From Undibacterium sp. KW1 (GTDB lineage: Bacteria > Pseudomonadota > Gammaproteobacteria > Burkholderiales > Burkholderiaceae_D), in assembly GCF_009937955.1 (NCBI RefSeq), contig NZ_AP018439.1, positions 2,914,001-2,978,000 on the forward strand: 64,000 nucleotides of DNA, in the 5' to 3' direction. Each line of letters begins with the position of its first letter. Position 1 is the stretch's first letter. Shown piece by piece: positions 7,612-17,142 of this stretch. The notes under the pieces are model-generated. The model was not told where the DNA came from. It saw only the letters and a list, made by a program, of their open reading frames with translations, and searched no databases. Position numbers and translations under genes: made by a program.

Positions 7612-9917
7612 TAAACCTGCACTTGATGCGCGTGGATGATCACAGGTATAGATTTGGATGTGGGCGTACGTGCATGATCAGCAAAACTTGATAAAGGTAC
7701 CAGACCATTCGTCTCTGGGAAGTAGGCTGCCAGGCAACCCTGAGGAATATTATAGGCCACCAGCATGAAACGTTTTGCCTGACGCTTTACACCGTCGTCA
7801 CAAAGGCTTTCCATATCTACCCAGTCACCTGCCTGCATGCCCAGAGCATTGATATCTTCCTGAGCTATGAACAGCACGCGACGTTCACCGAATACGCCAC
7901 GGTAACGGTCATTCATGCCATAGATAGTCGTATTATATTGATCATGCGAACGCATGGTAGCCAGATTAAAAACAGGCGATTGCCTGTTCCTGCGCGCCTG
8001 ATGTATAGGCAAATCAACAGGCACAGCATGGGTATTGAAATTAGCTTTATTAGTTGCTGTTAACCATAGTCTTTCAGCGGCGGTATTACGCAGATGGAAG
8101 CCGCCCGGCACTTTGACACGCGCATTGAAATCAGCAAAATCATCAAACACGGCCGCGATTTTGTCACGTATGCGACTATAGTCAGCCAGCAACCACGCCC
8201 ACGGTGTTTTGCTACGGTCTTTCAGAGTAGCCTGCGCCAGACGCGCAACTATCGCCACTTCAGACAGCAAATTTGTAGAAGCTGGTGGATTGATACCAGA
8301 TGACAGATGTACCATGCTCATGGAATCCTCCACGGTCACCGCCTGCGGCCCAGTTTCCTGGATATCTATTTCAGTACGTCCCAGGCAAGGCAAGATGATG
8401 GCTTCATGACCGCAAATCAAATGACTACGGTTGAGCTTGGTAGTCACATGCACGGTCAAAGCGCAATTTTTCAGGGCTTTGTGGGTAACTTCTGTATCTG
8501 GCGTTGCTGTGGCAAAATTCCCGCCCATGCCAAAAAACACTTTACCGCCTTCCTTCAACATCGCCTCAATAGCGCCCACGGTATCGTGACCATGTTTTTG
8601 GGGCGGCGTAAAATCAAAAACCTGCCCTAAGCGCTCAAGGAATGCCTGCTTTGGTTTTTCTATGATGCCCATGGTGCGGTCGCCTTGCACATTGCTATGG
8701 CCCCGCACAGGGCAAGGTCCCGCACCAGGGCGACCGATATTGCCACGCAAAAGCAAGAGATTGACAATCATCTGTATGGTAGCCACAGAATGCTTGTGCT
8801 GGGTGATGCCCATGCCCCAACAGGCGATGACCTTACCAGCGCCCATATAAGTATCTGCTGCGCGTTGTATCTGCGCCCGGTCCAGTCCAGATTCTCTGAC
8901 AATGACATCCCATGATTCTGCCAGCGCCTCAGCAGCAAATTGTTCAAAATTGGCGGTATGTTCAGAGATAAACTCTACATCGATAATTCTGTGCCGCCCT
9001 TGGGCTTGCGCCAGTTGATCTGCCTCCAGCACACATTTGATCATGCCTTTGACGGTTGCCAGATCCCCGCCAATTTTCAACTGAAAATAATCAGATGAAA
9101 TAGTCGAAAACTGGTCTGTCAGCATATCCAGCGCATTTTGCGGGTTCTGGAACTTTTCCAGACCGCGCTCACGCAAGGGATTGAAAGAGACAATGGCAGC
9201 GCCACGCTTGGCGGCAGAACGCAACTCCCCCAACATACGCGGGTGATTGGTACCAGGGTTTTGACCAAAAATCAAAATCGCATCGGCAATCTGAAAGTCA
9301 GACAACAATACTGTCCCCTTGCCTACACCTATGGCTTCACGCATGGCAAAGCCAGAAGGCTCATGGCACATGTTTGAACAATCAGGGAAATTATTGGTGC
9401 CAAATTCACGTACAAATAGCTGGTACAGGAAAGCAGCCTCATTACTGGTACGGCCTGAGGTATAGAAAATGGCATCATCAGGTGTTGGCAAGGCATTCAA
9501 GCGAGTTGCGATCAACTCAAAAGCCTGATCCCAACTAATGATTTTATACTTGTCACTGGCGCGATCATATTGCATGGGCTGGGTCAAACGCCCCTGCGCT
9601 TCCAACCAGTGATCAGATTTTTCTGCCAGTTCACTCACCGTCAAACTGGCGATCAGTTCTGGTGTGGCGCGGCGTGCTGTCGATTCAGCCGCCACTGCCT
9701 TGGCACCATTTTCACAAAATTCAAAAGTCGATGTGTGATCGGCATCTGGCCAGGCGCAACCCGGGCAATCAAAACCATCTGGCTGATTGGCAGACATCAG
9801 GGTCAATGCCCCTTTGCCAGGTATGCCTTGCTCTATGATTTGCTGAGCGACACTTTTTAATGCGCCCCAGCCACCTGCTGGCCTGTCATAGACTTTAATT
9901 GTTTCGTTCTTACTCAT
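7611..9917 (-). CDS. FdhF/YdeP-type molybdopterin oxidoreductase
   Basis: This 768-residue protein is a molybdenum bis-MGD enzyme of the YdeP group of formate-dehydrogenase-like oxidoreductases. The N-terminal DCPGCAWPD motif matches the shortened cysteine motif of this family. CSNMCHEPSGFAMREAIGVGKG aligns with the SeCys/Cys-His active-site region of FdhF, here with cysteine. FGQNPGTNHPRM, CWGMGITQHKH, RGNIGRPGAGPCPVRGHSNVQGDRTMG and the C-terminal molydop-binding domain follow. ATG 9917 is chosen over an upstream TTG (9941) because GGAG precedes it. No electron-transfer partner is encoded nearby, so the physiological acceptor is unknown. The downstream fdhD supplies its sulfuration. Confidence 0.88.
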   Translation of the reverse strand: MSKNETIKVYDRPAGGWGALKSVAQQIIEQGIPGKGALTLMSANQPDGFDCPGCAWPDADHTSTFEFCENGAKAVAAESTARRATPELIASLTVSELAEKSDHWLEAQGRLTQPMQYDRASDKYKIISWDQAFELIATRLNALPTPDDAIFYTSGRTSNEAAFLYQLFVREFGTNNFPDCSNMCHEPSGFAMREAIGVGKGTVLLSDFQIADAILIFGQNPGTNHPRMLGELRSAAKRGAAIVSFNPLRERGLEKFQNPQNALDMLTDQFSTISSDYFQLKIGGDLATVKGMIKCVLEADQLAQAQGRHRIIDVEFISEHTANFEQFAAEALAESWDVIVRESGLDRAQIQRAADTYMGAGKVIACWGMGITQHKHSVATIQMIVNLLLLRGNIGRPGAGPCPVRGHSNVQGDRTMGIIEKPKQAFLERLGQVFDFTPPQKHGHDTVGAIEAMLKEGGKVFFGMGGNFATATPDTEVTHKALKNCALTVHVTTKLNRSHLICGHEAIILPCLGRTEIDIQETGPQAVTVEDSMSMVHLSSGINPPASTNLLSEVAIVARLAQATLKDRSKTPWAWLLADYSRIRDKIAAVFDDFADFNARVKVPGGFHLRNTAAERLWLTATNKANFNTHAVPVDLPIHQARRNRQSPVFNLATMRSHDQYNTTIYGMNDRYRGVFGERRVLFIAQEDINALGMQAGDWVDMESLCDDGVKRQAKRFMLVAYNIPQGCLAAYFPETNGLVPLSSFADHARTPTSKSIPVIIHAHQVQV

Positions 9918-10051
9918 ACTGCTTAATCTCCACACTACCAAGGCTTGATTCGACCAACATTATTGCAGCCAAATGGCAAAAATATTATGTGGCGAACAAG
10001 TTTTCAATCCAAATGTTACCAGAATCCATGCGTCGGCATAGCTGTTGAGCG

Positions 10052-10624
10052 TTATCGATGAATCACCACCAGCAAAGCTTTGGCCTCGGTCTTACCCAAA
10101 TTGCGTATAGCATGATTCTTATCAGCGTTATAACGTGCGGTTGCACCCAGCTTCAACTTTTTACATACACCATCGACTTCCACCTCAACACTGCCATGCA
10201 GCAATGTCAGATGCTCGGATGCTCCGGGGTCATGAGAATTCGACACCAGTGCGCCGCCAGGTGCCAGCGTCAGCTCATACCATTCATATTTACCTGCCAG
10301 CTCCATAGGGCCAAGTATGCGCAAGATATAGCCTGCGTGTTCGCCCGGTAAGGTAGGCGTTTCATGCGATTCCAGTACTCGTATCGCGTCTGGCTTGGGT
10401 GATTCTGATGACAATAGCTCAGCGATACTGACGCCCAGGGCATTTGCCAATCGCCATGCAACGGCTATAGTGGGATTAGCCTTTTCTCTTTCTATTTGGG
10501 ACAGCATGGACTTTGACACACCAGCGGTACGCGACAAATCCTCTAGGGTCAAACCACGTTCCAGACGCATTTTTTGCAAAGTCGCGCCCACTTCTGGCGG
10601 CGTATTGGATAAAACTTTTTTCAT
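10052..10624 (-). CDS. XRE-family regulator with cupin sensor domain
   Basis: This 190-residue DNA-binding protein has a helix-turn-helix in residues 10-70 (LQKMRLERGLTLEDLSRTAGVS, then SMLSQIEREKANPT) and a C-terminal cupin in residues 105-185 (SEHLTLLHGSVEVEVDGVCKKLKLGATARY). The cupin probably binds a small ligand. The gene is divergent from kbl-tdh-sdaA across 220 bp that contain two palindromes, so control of threonine/serine breakdown and of itself is the simplest reading. The molybdoenzyme gene 134 bp downstream on the same strand is a less likely target. Confidence 0.88.
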   Translation of the reverse strand: MKKVLSNTPPEVGATLQKMRLERGLTLEDLSRTAGVSKSMLSQIEREKANPTIAVAWRLANALGVSIAELLSSESPKPDAIRVLESHETPTLPGEHAGYILRILGPMELAGKYEWYELTLAPGGALVSNSHDPGASEHLTLLHGSVEVEVDGVCKKLKLGATARYNADKNHAIRNLGKTEAKALLVVIHR

Positions 10625-10660
10625 AGAGACTCTTGCATCAGTAAAAAAGCTAGCTTAATA

Positions 10661-10694
10661 TTCGATATATCGAAATTTATTTCCATATATTGAA
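10661..10694. promoter_or_regulatory. Paired palindromic operator between the XRE-cupin gene and kbl
   Basis: TTCGATATATCGAA (10661-10674) is a perfect 14-bp palindrome, and TTCCATATATTGAA (10681-10694) is a degenerate copy exactly 20 bp further on, two helical turns. They lie 37 to 70 bp before the regulator start codon. This is what is expected for an autoregulating XRE-type dimer pair; binding is inferred. Confidence 0.6.
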
Positions 10695-10844
10695 TTATTT
10701 GATCATTTTAGAAATTTCTAACAATAGTGTAGCAGTGCGATTGATATGCAAGCATGAAATTGCCAGTGATTAAGCAATAATTATCTGAAAACAATCAATC
10801 CGCACAGCAACACAACAAACAGTAAACAATAATTAGGGGACGTC

Positions 10845-12050
10845 ATGAGCCAGAACACTTCCAGGACAGACTTCATCAGCAATTTAGCTGGCAATCTGGA
10901 CAATTTGCGCGAACAAGGTCTGTACAAGCCAGAACGTGTGATTGCCTCCCGTCAGGGTTCTGAGGTCACTTGCGATGATGGCCGCAAGCTCATCAATTTG
11001 TGCGCCAACAATTACCTGGGCCTGTCTGGTGACGAATCCATGGTGCAAGCATCCATCGCGGCGACTGAGCAATACGGGTACGGTCTATCCTCTGTACGCT
11101 TTATTTGTGGTACACAAACTGTACACAAGCAACTGGAAAAAGCATTGTCGAGTTTTCTTGGCACAGAAGATTGCATCCTGTATGCAGCCGCATTTGATGC
11201 CAATGGCGGTGTATTTGAGCCCTTGTTTGATGAAAATGACGCCATCATCTCTGATGCGCTGAATCATGCCTCCATCATTGATGGAATACGCCTGTGCAAG
11301 GCTGCACGTTTCCGCTATACCCATAACGACATGGCCGACCTGGAAAAACAATTGATTGCCGCTGCCGACAAGCGCCACCGCATCATCGTAACTGATGGCG
11401 TTTTCTCCATGGATGGCACGATCGCCCAGCTCGACAAGATTTGTGACCTGGCCGACAAATATGATGCACTGGTCATGATCGATGAATGTCATGCATCCGG
11501 CTTCATGGGCGCAACGGGTCGCGGCACCCATGAGCATCATAATGTACTGGGTCGCATTGATATCATTACAGGTACTTTGGGTAAGGCGCTGGGCGGTGCC
11601 ATGGGTGGTTTCACGGCAGCACGCAAGGAGGTTATCGACACCCTGCGTCAAAAATCCCGGCCTTACCTGTTCTCGAATACTCTTGCGCCATCCATAGCCG
11701 GTGCCTCGCTGTCTGTTCTGGAACGCCTGTCCAGCTCCACCGAGCTGCGTGACCGCCTGCACGCAAATACGGCGCATTTCCGCCGTGAAATTGAAGCACT
11801 GGGCTTTACCATCAAGCCTGGCACCCATCCTGTCGTGCCCGCCATGCTGTTTGATGCGCCAGTTGCGCAGAAATTTGCTGCACGCCTGTATGAACTTGGA
11901 GTACTGGTAACCGGTTTCTTTTACCCAGTGGTGCCGATGGGACAAGCCCGTGTGCGCGTGCAACTGTCTGCTGCACATACGACTGAACAATTGAATACTG
12001 CCCTGGCTGCATTTGCCCAGGCTGGCCGCGAATTAAACATCATTAAGTAA
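10845..12050 (+). CDS. kbl: Glycine C-acetyltransferase (2-amino-3-ketobutyrate CoA ligase)
   Basis: This 401-residue PLP enzyme of the alpha-oxoamine synthase family cleaves 2-amino-3-oxobutanoate with CoA to glycine and acetyl-CoA. Visible marks are LCANNYLGLSGDESM, YGYGLSSVRFICGTQ, DGVFSMDGTIAQLDKIC, MIDECHASGFMGATGRG and the PLP lysine in TGTLGKALGGAMGG (near residue 245). The length is normal. It is first in a plus-strand cluster with tdh (9-bp gap) and sdaA. The start has a purine-rich site (TTAGGGGACGTC) upstream. Control by the divergent XRE-cupin protein is likely. Confidence 0.95.
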   Translation: MSQNTSRTDFISNLAGNLDNLREQGLYKPERVIASRQGSEVTCDDGRKLINLCANNYLGLSGDESMVQASIAATEQYGYGLSSVRFICGTQTVHKQLEKALSSFLGTEDCILYAAAFDANGGVFEPLFDENDAIISDALNHASIIDGIRLCKAARFRYTHNDMADLEKQLIAAADKRHRIIVTDGVFSMDGTIAQLDKICDLADKYDALVMIDECHASGFMGATGRGTHEHHNVLGRIDIITGTLGKALGGAMGGFTAARKEVIDTLRQKSRPYLFSNTLAPSIAGASLSVLERLSSSTELRDRLHANTAHFRREIEALGFTIKPGTHPVVPAMLFDAPVAQKFAARLYELGVLVTGFFYPVVPMGQARVRVQLSAAHTTEQLNTALAAFAQAGRELNIIK

Positions 12051-12059
12051 GGGATATCC

Positions 12060-13049
12060 ATGGAACGCATATTAGTGATCGGCGCCAACGGCCAGATAGG
12101 CAGTGAGTTGGTAGAAGCACTGGCAAACCAGCATGGCGCAGATAACGTCGTCGCCGCTGACATCAGGCCAGAGAGCCTGTACGGCGCAAAAATCTATGAA
12201 GTCATCGACGTATTAAATACAGAAAGACTGGCGCAAGTCGTCGCTCAATACGACATTACCCAGGTCTATCAATTGGCAGCCATGCTGTCGGCTACGGGTG
12301 AACAAGCACCATTGAAAGCCTGGACCTTGAACATGGATGGACTGCTCAATATCCTTGAACTGGCGCGTATTCGCAATGAAGCTGGCAATCCCCTGAAAGT
12401 ATTCTGGCCTTCATCGATTGCTGCATTCGGCCCGAACACGCCCCCAGTCAATACGCCACAATATACCGTGATGGACCCAAGCACCATCTACGGCATCAGC
12501 AAACTGGCAGGCGAACGACTGTGCGAATATTACTTTCAGAAATATGGTGTTGATGTCCGCAGCATACGTTACCCGGGTATCATCAGCTACAAATCTCCTC
12601 CAGGCGGTGGCACCACGGACTATGCTATTGCCATCTTCCACTCAGCGCTGCGCGGCGAAACCTATGAATGCTTCCTGGAGTCAGAAACCAGTTTGCCCAT
12701 GATCTACATGCCAGATGCCATACGCGCCACCATTTCATTGATGGATGCGCCAGCGGCCAAACTTTCTATACGTTCTTCTTACAATGTTGCAGGTTTAAGC
12801 TTTAATCCACGGGAATTAGCATTTGCAATCAAACAAAATTTGCCTGCATTTGACATACACTACGCGCCTGACAGCCGTCAGGCAATCGCCGCATCCTGGC
12901 CACAGAGTCTGGATGACTCAGTGGCGCGAGCAGACTGGGGCTGGCAAGCACAAGTAGGCCTGCAACAACTGGTGGAAGACATGCTAAAGAATATTCGTGT
13001 CGATCAAAAGGAGTTGAAGGGGTTGAAGGAGTTGAACCAGGCCGCATAA
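12060..13049 (+). CDS. tdh: L-threonine 3-dehydrogenase, short-chain (epimerase-like) type
   Basis: This 329-residue NAD-dependent enzyme of the extended SDR / UDP-galactose-epimerase-like class oxidises L-threonine to 2-amino-3-oxobutanoate, the substrate of the adjacent Kbl. The Rossmann motif is GANGQIGSEL (residues 8-17). The catalytic Tyr-Lys pair is in STIYGISKLAGE (Y and K near residues 143-147), with the serine in WPSSIAAFGP. SIRYPGIISYKSPPGGGTTDYA is typical of this threonine dehydrogenase group rather than sugar epimerases. The C-terminus ends in a short repeated stretch (KELKGLKELNQ) encoded by three 9-nt units at 13011-13037. Confidence 0.92.
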   Translation: MERILVIGANGQIGSELVEALANQHGADNVVAADIRPESLYGAKIYEVIDVLNTERLAQVVAQYDITQVYQLAAMLSATGEQAPLKAWTLNMDGLLNILELARIRNEAGNPLKVFWPSSIAAFGPNTPPVNTPQYTVMDPSTIYGISKLAGERLCEYYFQKYGVDVRSIRYPGIISYKSPPGGGTTDYAIAIFHSALRGETYECFLESETSLPMIYMPDAIRATISLMDAPAAKLSIRSSYNVAGLSFNPRELAFAIKQNLPAFDIHYAPDSRQAIAASWPQSLDDSVARADWGWQAQVGLQQLVEDMLKNIRVDQKELKGLKELNQAA

Positions 13050-13085
13050 ATAATTATCAGAGACTAGTAAAAAAGAGGTGAATTG

Positions 13086-14468
13086 ATGGACATGCGTGTA
13101 TTCGAATTATTTAAAATAGGCGTGGGTCCGTCCAGTTCCCATACGGTGGGGCCCATGCTTGCCGCACGCCGTTTTTTACTTGAATCCACCGATCTTTACA
13201 AAGCTGTCAAAATACAGGTTGCTTTATATGGTTCTCTTGCCCTGACAGGTCACGGCCACGCGACCGACAAAGCAACCTTGCTGGGTCTGATGGGTGAAAC
13301 CCCGCAGGACGTGGTACCTGAAAGCGTAGATGAAAAACTCGCCAACCTGGCGACGTCAGGGAAATTGAATTTATTGGGTGAATACCCCGTCAAGTTCGAT
13401 GTCGCCACCGATATCCTGTGGTTCAAGCAAGAAGTCTTGCCCGGTCATCCAAATGGCATGAAGTTCATACTGACCCGCAATGACGGCAGCAGTTTTGAAA
13501 GAGTTTATTACTCTACTGGTGGTGGCTTCATCTATTCAGCAGACGAACTGGCGAATACGAATAAAACTGAAAGCGCCGACAAAAAACCTCTTCCCTATCC
13601 TTTTGCGACCATGGCTGAACTATTGGCCCATGGCAAACGTACTGGCTTATCCATCACAGATATGCTGCGCGCCAATGAAAATGTGTATTGCACCGATGAA
13701 GAATTGGATGCCGGCCTGGATAAAATCTGGGCAGTCATGAAAGGTTGCATTTCACGCGGCTTGCAAATGTCTGGCGAATTACCAGGTGGTTTACATGTCA
13801 AACGCCGTGCCGCTAAACTGTGGCGTGCTGCCAATGAAACTGCCGACGTATTGCCACATGATGGTTTGCACCGTGTCAGCCTCTATGCCATGGCGGTCAA
13901 TGAAGAAAATGCTGCTGGTGGCCGTGTTGTCACTGCCCCTACCAACGGCGCAGCTGGCATTATCCCGGCGGTGCTGCGCTATTACGCAGAAGACTGCAAA
14001 CCCAGCCATCCGGAGCAAGGTATTCGCAATTTCATGCTGGCCGCTTCTGCCATAGGCATGCTATGCAAAACCAATGCTTCTATTTCGGGTGCTGAAATTG
14101 GTTGTCAGGGCGAAGTCGGCGTAGCATGCGCCATGGCTGCTGCTGGCCTGACCGCTGCATTAGGCGGCACCAATGAGCAAATCGAATCAGCCGCTGAAAT
14201 TGGCATAGAACATCACCTGGGCATGACTTGCGACCCTATTGGTGGTCTGGTGCAAATCCCCTGCATAGAACGCAATGGCATGGGGGCAGTCAAAGCGATT
14301 ACTGCCGCTTCGCTGTCATTGCGTAGTGATGGCACACATCATGTCAGCCTGGATGACGTGATAGAAACCATGCGCGCAACAGGCTTTGACATGCAAGCTA
14401 AATACAAGGAAACCTCATTAGGCGGCCTCGCAGTGCATGTGGTTACCGTCAATTACGCAGCCTGCTGA
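13086..14468 (+). CDS. sdaA: L-serine dehydratase, iron-sulfur type
   Basis: This 460-residue [4Fe-4S] enzyme deaminates L-serine to pyruvate. It is the single-chain fused alpha/beta form, starting [24 protein letters not shown]. Cluster-ligand cysteines are visible in [21 protein letters not shown] and [19 protein letters not shown] 13086 is chosen because GAGGTG lies five bases upstream; a TTG three bases earlier is too close. With kbl-tdh it makes a sensible route: threonine to glycine, glycine to serine by GlyA elsewhere, serine to pyruvate. The 36-bp gap to tdh suggests co-transcription. Confidence 0.94.
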   Translation: MDMRVFELFKIGVGPSSSHTVGPMLAARRFLLESTDLYKAVKIQVALYGSLALTGHGHATDKATLLGLMGETPQDVVPESVDEKLANLATSGKLNLLGEYPVKFDVATDILWFKQEVLPGHPNGMKFILTRNDGSSFERVYYSTGGGFIYSADELANTNKTESADKKPLPYPFATMAELLAHGKRTGLSITDMLRANENVYCTDEELDAGLDKIWAVMKGCISRGLQMSGELPGGLHVKRRAAKLWRAANETADVLPHDGLHRVSLYAMAVNEENAAGGRVVTAPTNGAAGIIPAVLRYYAEDCKPSHPEQGIRNFMLAASAIGMLCKTNASISGAEIGCQGEVGVACAMAAAGLTAALGGTNEQIESAAEIGIEHHLGMTCDPIGGLVQIPCIERNGMGAVKAITAASLSLRSDGTHHVSLDDVIETMRATGFDMQAKYKETSLGGLAVHVVTVNYAAC

Positions 14469-14481
14469 TATCTCAAAGTTA

Positions 14482-14508
14482 AATGAAGCACTGCAATAGT
14501 GCTTCATT
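14482..14508. terminator. Hairpin between converging sdaA and TonB receptor genes
   Basis: AATGAAGCACT, loop GCAAT, AGTGCTTCATT: a perfect 11-bp stem that overlaps the stop codon of the minus-strand receptor gene. There is no strong T-run on either side, so intrinsic termination is plausible but not certain. Confidence 0.55.
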
Positions 14509-17005
14509 CCTTGGCCTTGGCTCCAAAACTGTAACGCACTCCCAGCCATATCATGCGTGGCGCACTGGGAGTGTAGAAAGTCGTCCCCTTGGTATCAGTA
14601 TTACTGTAACCGCCATTGGCGGTGATCGCATAAGGGCCAAGCTGTCCAGCCGTGTAATAACGCTGATCAGACAGGTTGCTGATATTGACAGAGAATTTCC
14701 ATTGCGGGTTTGGCCTGTAGCTCGCGGACAGGTTGACGACTGCATAACCCGGCATATTACCCGACCCAAAATTTGTCAGGCCATCAGGTGCATGGGCATT
14801 GTTTTCATTGCCCCGTACAAAACTCTTGCCCACTCCCAACACTTCAATGCTGGCCGAAGTTTGCGCATTGAATTCATAATTTGCATGGGCTTTAAAAATT
14901 TGCCGGGGAATCAGCGGTATCAAGTCACCTGGCTTAACGCTGATATTGGCACTGGCATTTGCCTGGCTGTTATTCTGCGAACCCAGGATATCTGCACTCT
15001 GGTAGCTTGCTTTCAACCAGGTATAGTTCAATCCATAGCTAAAATTATCCTGACTGTTTGCAATGCCAGCCTCAAAGCCCTGCCGGCTGGTTTGCCCAAA
15101 GTTCTTGAAATAACCAGTTGCAGCAGAATTGGCCACGAACAGGATGTCATCTTCGTTTACCCCCCTGAAAACACCTGCGTTCCATACCATCTTGCCAGGC
15201 AACTTACCACGCAGACCAGCTTCCCAGGTTTTGGAAATCACCTGCTTTAATGCCGGGTCACCCGCCATGGAATTTGGCAAGCGGCAGCCAAAGTCAGGAT
15301 CAGCACAGCCCAGTTCTATGGAAGTTGGTGCTCTGCTGCTCTCGCTGTAAAATGCATAGATATTCAAGGCGGGATTTGCTACATAGCTGACACCAACTGC
15401 TGGATTAAACCGCCTGAAAACATGATCCCCATCCAGAGAACCACGCTGAGCACCCTTGGTAGTAGCGTTGTTATAGGGGTAGAGTCGGTCAGTATTTTTG
15501 AGGCTGGTGTTATTGTAACGGGCGGACAACGTCAAATGCCAGGCATCTGCCAACGTCAGGGTGTCACTGCCAAACAGGCTCCAGGTTCTTGTTTGCCCAT
15601 CCAGATTGACACGCTGGTCAAAAGCATTTTCAGAATTCTGTGTACCATCTGCATAAGCATTGACGGCAGTGATGCTACGATCAGGGTTCAGGTAGCCAAA
15701 CTGGCTGGCCTGATTAAAGCTGGTGCGACTGGCATCATAAGCAGCACCGAAGACCATCTGGTTACCATATCCAGGCGCTCTGATTAGTGAACTCAATTGC
15801 GCACTGAGGCCATAGTTTTGCTGGCGGGTGCTGGTATTGGTAATAATGCCCGTGCATTTTTCGTTGGGCTCAGTATTCGTACCAGCCTGGGCAATACAGC
15901 GCAAACTAGGAAAGGAGAAAGCAGAACTAGTCCGGCTGTTGCTGCTTTCAATCACCGGGTTATAGCCATGCGCCAGCAACCAGTTCTTGTCCGCCGTTTG
16001 TCCGGTGTAATACAGGGATTCACCCAGGGCTTCTTCATTCAGGTCACCGTTCGTGGTGGCAGTATGGGTATTGCGGTAGTAGGCATTTCCGAATAACTGA
16101 AAAGTGTCACCAAGATTGGTTCTGGCCTCAAGGTTGACAAAACTGGCCCGGTTTTTTGTCACATCAGGCAGCGTGAACACACTGGAATAGCGATTGTCCA
16201 GCAACTGCTGCTCCTGCGATCCATTACCTGTCATCTCACTGCTGGCCCATGCATAGCCAAGCTTGAGTTCGCTTTTGCTGTCATGCCAGCCCAGTTTGCC
16301 AAAGAATTGCCTGAGCCTGGATGGGGAGGCATCCCGCCAGCCGTCTTCCTGATAATTATTGGCTGTAAAGTACCAGTCCAGGCCTCGCTCATTTGCCCCA
16401 CCATGCTTAATGCTGACATTGCGACGTGCATAAGAACCTGCGCCTAATTCCAGAGAAGTTCCAGCATCGTGCAGGCCGTCTTTGGTTTGCAGCGATAATG
16501 CACCGCCAAGTGTATTGAGGCCGAATAAAGGGTTTGATCCAGACATCAGCGTCACGGAAGAAATAGCAGATTTTGGAATCAAATCCCACATGACTACGTC
16601 GCCAAATGGCTGATTCAGGCGCACACCATCCAGATAAACAGATAATCCCTGCGGCGTACCCAATAATGGCGATGCAGTGTAACCACGGTAGTTCACATCA
16701 TTCATGAAGGGATTGCCCTGCACATCATTGACATGCACGCTGCCCAGATAGCGGTTGAAGAAGTCAGAAATATTCAGCGCCCCACTCTTCTCCATGTCTT
16801 TGCTATTGGCAGTCTGCACAGCAGTCGGGATCTGCTCCTTGTTCAAACCTGTGCCAGGCAAGGCGGTGATGCCTATGATTTCTACCGGAGGACTGATGAT
16901 AGTTTCAGTAGCAGCGCTAGCCTGATCAGCGAGGCTGGAAAGAGATAAGGCAAAAACACAAAACAAGGGTTTGGGGAAAGGCAAAGAATCCATAGCTTCA
17001 CACAT
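14504..17005 (-). CDS. TonB-dependent outer-membrane receptor
   Basis: This 833-residue receptor has a signal peptide (hydrophobic core CVFALSLSSLADQASA), a possible TonB box (ETIISPPVEI), a plug domain to about residue 170 (IPTAVQTANSKDMEKSGALNISDFF, YRGYTASPLLGTPQGLSVYLDGVRLNQPFGDVV, GSNPLFGLNTLGGALSLQTKDG) and a beta-barrel. The barrel closes with NISNLSDQRYYTAGQ and IWLGVRYSFG. The chain ends GAKAKE, six residues past the usual terminal aromatic. Start choice is uncertain: ATG 17005 or ATG 16993 (MDSLPFPKP), neither with a strong ribosome site. The ligand cannot be read from the sequence; there are no neighbouring siderophore or B12 genes. The catalytically dead S9 protein is encoded just upstream on the same strand. 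Confidence 0.92.
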   Translation of the reverse strand: MCEAMDSLPFPKPLFCVFALSLSSLADQASAATETIISPPVEIIGITALPGTGLNKEQIPTAVQTANSKDMEKSGALNISDFFNRYLGSVHVNDVQGNPFMNDVNYRGYTASPLLGTPQGLSVYLDGVRLNQPFGDVVMWDLIPKSAISSVTLMSGSNPLFGLNTLGGALSLQTKDGLHDAGTSLELGAGSYARRNVSIKHGGANERGLDWYFTANNYQEDGWRDASPSRLRQFFGKLGWHDSKSELKLGYAWASSEMTGNGSQEQQLLDNRYSSVFTLPDVTKNRASFVNLEARTNLGDTFQLFGNAYYRNTHTATTNGDLNEEALGESLYYTGQTADKNWLLAHGYNPVIESSNSRTSSAFSFPSLRCIAQAGTNTEPNEKCTGIITNTSTRQQNYGLSAQLSSLIRAPGYGNQMVFGAAYDASRTSFNQASQFGYLNPDRSITAVNAYADGTQNSENAFDQRVNLDGQTRTWSLFGSDTLTLADAWHLTLSARYNNTSLKNTDRLYPYNNATTKGAQRGSLDGDHVFRRFNPAVGVSYVANPALNIYAFYSESSRAPTSIELGCADPDFGCRLPNSMAGDPALKQVISKTWEAGLRGKLPGKMVWNAGVFRGVNEDDILFVANSAATGYFKNFGQTSRQGFEAGIANSQDNFSYGLNYTWLKASYQSADILGSQNNSQANASANISVKPGDLIPLIPRQIFKAHANYEFNAQTSASIEVLGVGKSFVRGNENNAHAPDGLTNFGSGNMPGYAVVNLSASYRPNPQWKFSVNISNLSDQRYYTAGQLGPYAITANGGYSNTDTKGTTFYTPSAPRMIWLGVRYSFGAKAKE

Positions 17006-17055
17006 TTGCTATTTTCATAATTTAATTACATATAATACAATAAATGTGAAATATA

Positions 17056-17091
17056 CAAAAAAATATCACCCCAAGTGTGGGCTCATGGTGA
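17056..17091 (-). terminator. Possible terminator after the S9-like gene
   Basis: On the minus strand TCACC and GGTGA bracket an inner CCC/GGG pairing, followed by a run of seven T. It lies in the 137-bp gap between the S9-like gene and the TonB receptor gene. The stem is interrupted. Confidence 0.45.
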
Positions 17092-17142
17092 CATTTGAGA
17101 AATATGGACAAACCATAAGTAGCAATTGATGCCAACTCTACA

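Noticed and set aside
11085..11990. A 301-codon minus-strand frame inside kbl
   Set aside because: Shadow of kbl, which has complete family motifs.
13011..13037. Three 9-bp tandem units near the end of tdh
   Set aside because: A short in-frame repeat at the C-terminus, with no sign of a wider repeat or a functional site.
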